From Streptomyces smaragdinus (GTDB lineage Bacteria > Actinomycetota > Actinomycetes > Streptomycetales > Streptomycetaceae): a DNA stretch of 64,000 bases. The translations under genes and the position numbers were made by a program. Numbering within the stretch: position 1 is the first letter of the stretch; each line of letters opens with the position of its first letter. Of this stretch, positions 59,964 to 64,000 are shown piece by piece. The notes beneath the pieces were generated by a model. The model made no database searches and was not told the origin of the DNA. It saw nothing but the letters and a program-made list of their open reading frames with translations. The DNA lies in the NCBI RefSeq assembly GCF_009604385.1, contig NZ_WEGJ01000026.1, positions 1 to 64,000 on the forward strand. The letters run 5' to 3'.

Positions 59964-61970
59964 TCAGTCCTCCTGGACGGGCAGATCGGGTGCCTGGACC
60001 CCGGCGGCCAGGGCCGCGGGCCAGTCGCGGGACGCCTGGAAGAAGGCGTTGTCCTGGCTCACCCGGAAGAGTTCGACGAGGTCGACGCCGATCAGCCGGC
60101 GCTGCTCCGCGTCCGGCGCGGCGGCCAGCGGGTCGGCGTGCGCCCACACCGCGTCCAGCAGCCGGTGCACGGCGTGGTGTTCGGGCAGGGCGGGGCCGCC
60201 GCGCGGGCAGGCCGGGCAGTCGGGCGCCGGGGGCTGCGGCGGGGCCGGGTGGCGGGGGTGGGGCGCGGAGCACAGGAAGTTGAGGCGCGCGAGCCACTCC
60301 CGGGCGGGGAGCTCGGCGAGCTGCCGGTGCAGGGCGTGCGCGAGGGGCTCCACGTGGCCGAGGGCCAGGGTGTGGAAGAGGTAGTCGGGGCTGTGTCCGG
60401 CGGTGTACGGGTCGTGCAGGTGCGGGTCGTACAGATGGCGCTGGCGCAGCTGGACGGTGGTCCAGGTGCTGTCCGTGCCGGTGCGCCGCAGTTCCTGGGT
60501 GAGCAGGGCGGTCAGCGCCCGGTCGTCCTTGAGGCCGGAGAGCTCCAGCCACTCGTCGGCCTCGCGGACCACCACGACGTACGCGGCGTCGTCGGGGCGG
60601 CGTTGCTGCCACAGCACCCGGCGGGCCCGTTCGCCGCGGGCCGCGGAGAGCAGGACGAGGCGTTCGCGCAGGGTCGGTTCGGGGACGAGCTTCTCGAGCA
60701 GCCGGGGCAGGGCGGCGTCGAGGAGCTCGCGCAACGGCACGGACTGGCGGGCCTGGTGGAGCCGGCGGGCCTCGGCGGCCAGTATCGTCGCGCTGCCCTG
60801 GCGGCCGCCGCTGAGCCGGGCGATGACGCGGGGCAGGTCGCCGTCGGGGCCGCCGGGGCCGAGGAGCCACTGGATGTCGGCGTGCCGCACCCGGGGCAGG
60901 GCCAGCCGCAGCCGGGCGGCGGCGCCGTCGGTGGGCAGGTCGGGCAGGTCGGTGAGGGGGACGCAGTCGGTGCCGTCGCCGAGGGGGGTGGCGAGGACGA
61001 CGGGGCGGGTGGCCTCACGGCCGGCCCCGTACGCCTCGTCGAGCAGGCCGAGGAAGCGCACGCCCAGGGGCTCGTGGGTGTTGTCCAGCAGGAGCAGGGG
61101 GCGCGGGGTGCGGTTGGTGCGGTCGAAGAGGGTGTACGCGGCGTCGATGTCCGCGAGGAGGGCCGCGACCAGCGCGTCCTCGGCGGCGGTCCGTCCCGTG
61201 CCGCCGTGGCGGAAGCCCAGCGCGAGGGCGAAGAGGCGGTCGACGCCGTCACCGGCGTGCTGCGGCAGGGCGTCGCGCCACCAGCGCAGCACGCCCTTGT
61301 CGGGGCGGTCGCGCAGCAGCTCCTGGGAGGCGGTCGTGAGGGTCGCCTGCAGGGCGGCGCCCAGGCCCGGCACCGGGACGAAGTCGGCGGCCAGGCCCTG
61401 GGCGAGGGCGTCGAGCCAGCCGCGCAGCAGGGCCTTGCGGCGCCGGGCGTCGGTGTCCCCGGCGGTGGCGAGGAGCTGCCACAGCTCGCGCTCGGCGCGG
61501 CGCAGGGCGGCGGGCCGCAGCGGCGCGTCGGGGTCCGGGGGCGGACCGTCGCCGTCCGTCCCGGCCGGGGGCTGCCAGGCGGAGACGACGAGCAGGCCGA
61601 CGGCGAGCCGGGGGAGGCGTTTGAGCTGGTGGTCGCTGTGCTGGGTGAGCTTGTACTCCAGCACGTGCAGCAGATGGGTCATCGCGGAGGCGTTCGGCAG
61701 CCCGTCCTCCGGCAGCGGGGCCAGGCCCGCCGTCCCCAGGTCGGGCGCGCCCAGATCGGCGCGCGCCAGGGGTAACCGCCCGTTGTAGTCCTCGAAGACG
61801 CCGTCCAGCAGCACGGTGCGCCCCCGGTCACGGCCCGCGACGGCCTCCACCACGGGGGCACCCTTGGGGTACGCCCAGGCCGGCCGCTGCCGCCGGGTGT
61901 GGTGCAGTCCGACCAGCCGGGGCAGGAACTCGTCCCGCAGCGGCTCGAAGCCGCGCAGCGTTCTGCGCAT
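59964..61970 (-). CDS. degenerate P-loop (STAND-like) protein coupled to a PBP1 sensor; TTA codon 66
   Basis: A protein of 668 residues, soluble. The Walker A place reads GRDRGRTVLLDG (46-57) with Arg instead of Lys; a Walker B-like strand is RPLLLLDNTHEP (about 291-302). The rest is helical with a C-terminal Cys/Pro patch (PAPDCPACPRGG). This pattern suggests a STAND-type switch that no longer binds nucleotide normally. Leucine 66 is TTA (61775-61773 on minus), so expression may need bldA. ATG at 61970 is chosen at the start of conserved sequence; GTG at 62063 would add 31 disordered residues. The downstream PBP1 gene abuts it. Confidence 0.72.
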   Translation of the reverse strand: MRRTLRGFEPLRDEFLPRLVGLHHTRRQRPAWAYPKGAPVVEAVAGRDRGRTVLLDGVFEDYNGRLPLARADLGAPDLGTAGLAPLPEDGLPNASAMTHLLHVLEYKLTQHSDHQLKRLPRLAVGLLVVSAWQPPAGTDGDGPPPDPDAPLRPAALRRAERELWQLLATAGDTDARRRKALLRGWLDALAQGLAADFVPVPGLGAALQATLTTASQELLRDRPDKGVLRWWRDALPQHAGDGVDRLFALALGFRHGGTGRTAAEDALVAALLADIDAAYTLFDRTNRTPRPLLLLDNTHEPLGVRFLGLLDEAYGAGREATRPVVLATPLGDGTDCVPLTDLPDLPTDGAAARLRLALPRVRHADIQWLLGPGGPDGDLPRVIARLSGGRQGSATILAAEARRLHQARQSVPLRELLDAALPRLLEKLVPEPTLRERLVLLSAARGERARRVLWQQRRPDDAAYVVVVREADEWLELSGLKDDRALTALLTQELRRTGTDSTWTTVQLRQRHLYDPHLHDPYTAGHSPDYLFHTLALGHVEPLAHALHRQLAELPAREWLARLNFLCSAPHPRHPAPPQPPAPDCPACPRGGPALPEHHAVHRLLDAVWAHADPLAAAPDAEQRRLIGVDLVELFRVSQDNAFFQASRDWPAALAAGVQAPDLPVQED

Positions 61971-62122
61971 CGACCGTGTCCCCGTTCGTGTCCGCCCGGT
62001 GTCCCCTGCCGTACCGGGGGTGTTGTCCGTGTGTCGCGTGCGGGAGATGGTAGCGGACTTCACCGACAGGCGAGTTCACGCGGTGACGGATCAACGACGC
62101 TGGGTGGAGGGGGGTTCGGGTG

Positions 62123-63598
<1,476 letters not shown>

Positions 63599-63759
63599 GG
63601 GCTGCCCCCTGGTGGTGCGGCACGGTCACGTTCGACCACGCGTTCGATACTTACTCTACGGCGGAAGCGGACGCGCGGCATCCGGTGGCGTGGTCTTGCC
63701 CTGGAGCGGACTCCAGCCCGTAGCGTCCGGGGAGACGGATCGAGCGGAGGGTTACGACG

Positions 63760-64000
63760 ATGGAGCAGCGGTATCTCGGCAGGACCGGACTGCGGGTCAG
63801 CGAGCTGTGCCTGGGCACCATGACCTTCACGGGGGAGAACGAGAAGGAGGCCCACCGCATCCTGGACGCGTTCACGGAGGCGGGCGGCACGTTCGTCGAC
63901 ACCGCCGACGTGTACGGGCGGGGCGTCTCCGAGGAGGTGCTGGGCCGCTGGCTGGCGGGCCGCGACCGGGACGGCCTGGTCATCGCCACGAAGGCGTTCG
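63760..64000 (+). CDS. aldo/keto reductase, N-terminal part (cut by window edge)
   Basis: The first 80 residues are visible: MEQRYLGRTGLRVSELCLGTMTF, then TFVDTADVYGRGVSEEVLGRWLAGRDR and VIATKAF. Asp and Tyr of the catalytic tetrad are in DTADVYG, and the Lys is in ATKAF. The ATG at 63760 follows GGAGGGTTACGACG. It reduces aldehydes or ketones with NADPH; the substrate is unknown. It is divergent from gltD. Confidence 0.9.
   Translation, partial: MEQRYLGRTGLRVSELCLGTMTFTGENEKEAHRILDAFTEAGGTFVDTADVYGRGVSEEVLGRWLAGRDRDGLVIATKAF

Overview
The window reads as a stretch of a Streptomyces chromosome core. GC is very high throughout, codon third positions are G or C rich, GTG/TTG starts and 4-base start/stop overlaps are frequent, and there are typical actinomycete genes: a conservon-type CvnA/CvnB pair, DUF397, an NsdA-like regulator, a soluble Ser/Thr kinase, a giant LuxR-type ATPase regulator, a PAS-SpoIIE-type protein and rare TTA (bldA-type) codons. 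No rRNA, tRNA, IS element, prophage or CRISPR array was seen.

Layout. 1-4.7 kb (minus): end of a DUF881 / small-basic-protein / DUF881 cluster, a sugar-nucleotidyltransferase fused to a phosphomannomutase-like domain whose active-site loops are gone, and a CDP-alcohol phosphatidyltransferase. 4.9-7.1 kb (plus): crr-ptsI of the general PTS, divergent from the lipid gene. 7.1-13.7 kb: a hypothetical protein, acetoacetyl-CoA synthetase, a GH31 glycosidase with an altered active site, and a secreted VanX-like dipeptidase. 13.7-16.7 kb (minus): a compact operon of a Nudix/NrtR-type regulator, a VWA protein and a divergent adenylosuccinate-synthetase homologue. 16.8-19.9 kb: an incomplete conservon. 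20.1-23.4 kb: a small membrane protein, an MFS exporter translationally coupled to a MerR-PP2C fusion regulator, and a small hypothetical protein. 23.4-30.5 kb: a three-gene operon with an SMC/MukB-like ATPase that resembles MksFEB/JetABC without a nuclease gene. 30.5-38 kb (same strand): HyuA-HyuB type oxoprolinase, two GT4 glycosyltransferases and a HEAT-repeat protein. 38-49.9 kb: signalling and envelope genes, namely a PAS/pseudo-PP2C, an NsdA-like regulator divergent from an APH-fold kinase, a secreted amidase, a LAL regulator, a CGNR regulator divergent from a leucine-rich-repeat protein, and DUF397. 49.9-64 kb: an EEP hydrolase, a PPOX flavoprotein, an alpha/beta hydrolase, a Tat-secreted serine hydrolase, a carotenoid-desaturase-like oxidase, a Ser/Thr kinase with TPR-like repeats, a DUF2236 protein, a two-gene unit of a degenerate P-loop protein plus a membrane-anchored periplasmic-binding fold, gltD, and the start of an aldo/keto reductase.

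Themes. Several proteins keep a fold but have lost catalytic residues: the mutase domain, the PAS-PP2C, the P-loop protein, and perhaps the GH31 enzyme and the SMC Walker B. Three genes carry an in-frame TTA codon (38350, 48016 and 61775), which in Streptomyces usually makes expression depend on the developmental tRNA bldA. The best candidates for undescribed systems are the SMC-like operon, the Nudix-VWA-PurA-like operon, the P-loop/binding-protein pair and the MerR-phosphatase fusion. All functional assignments come from motif reading without database searches.
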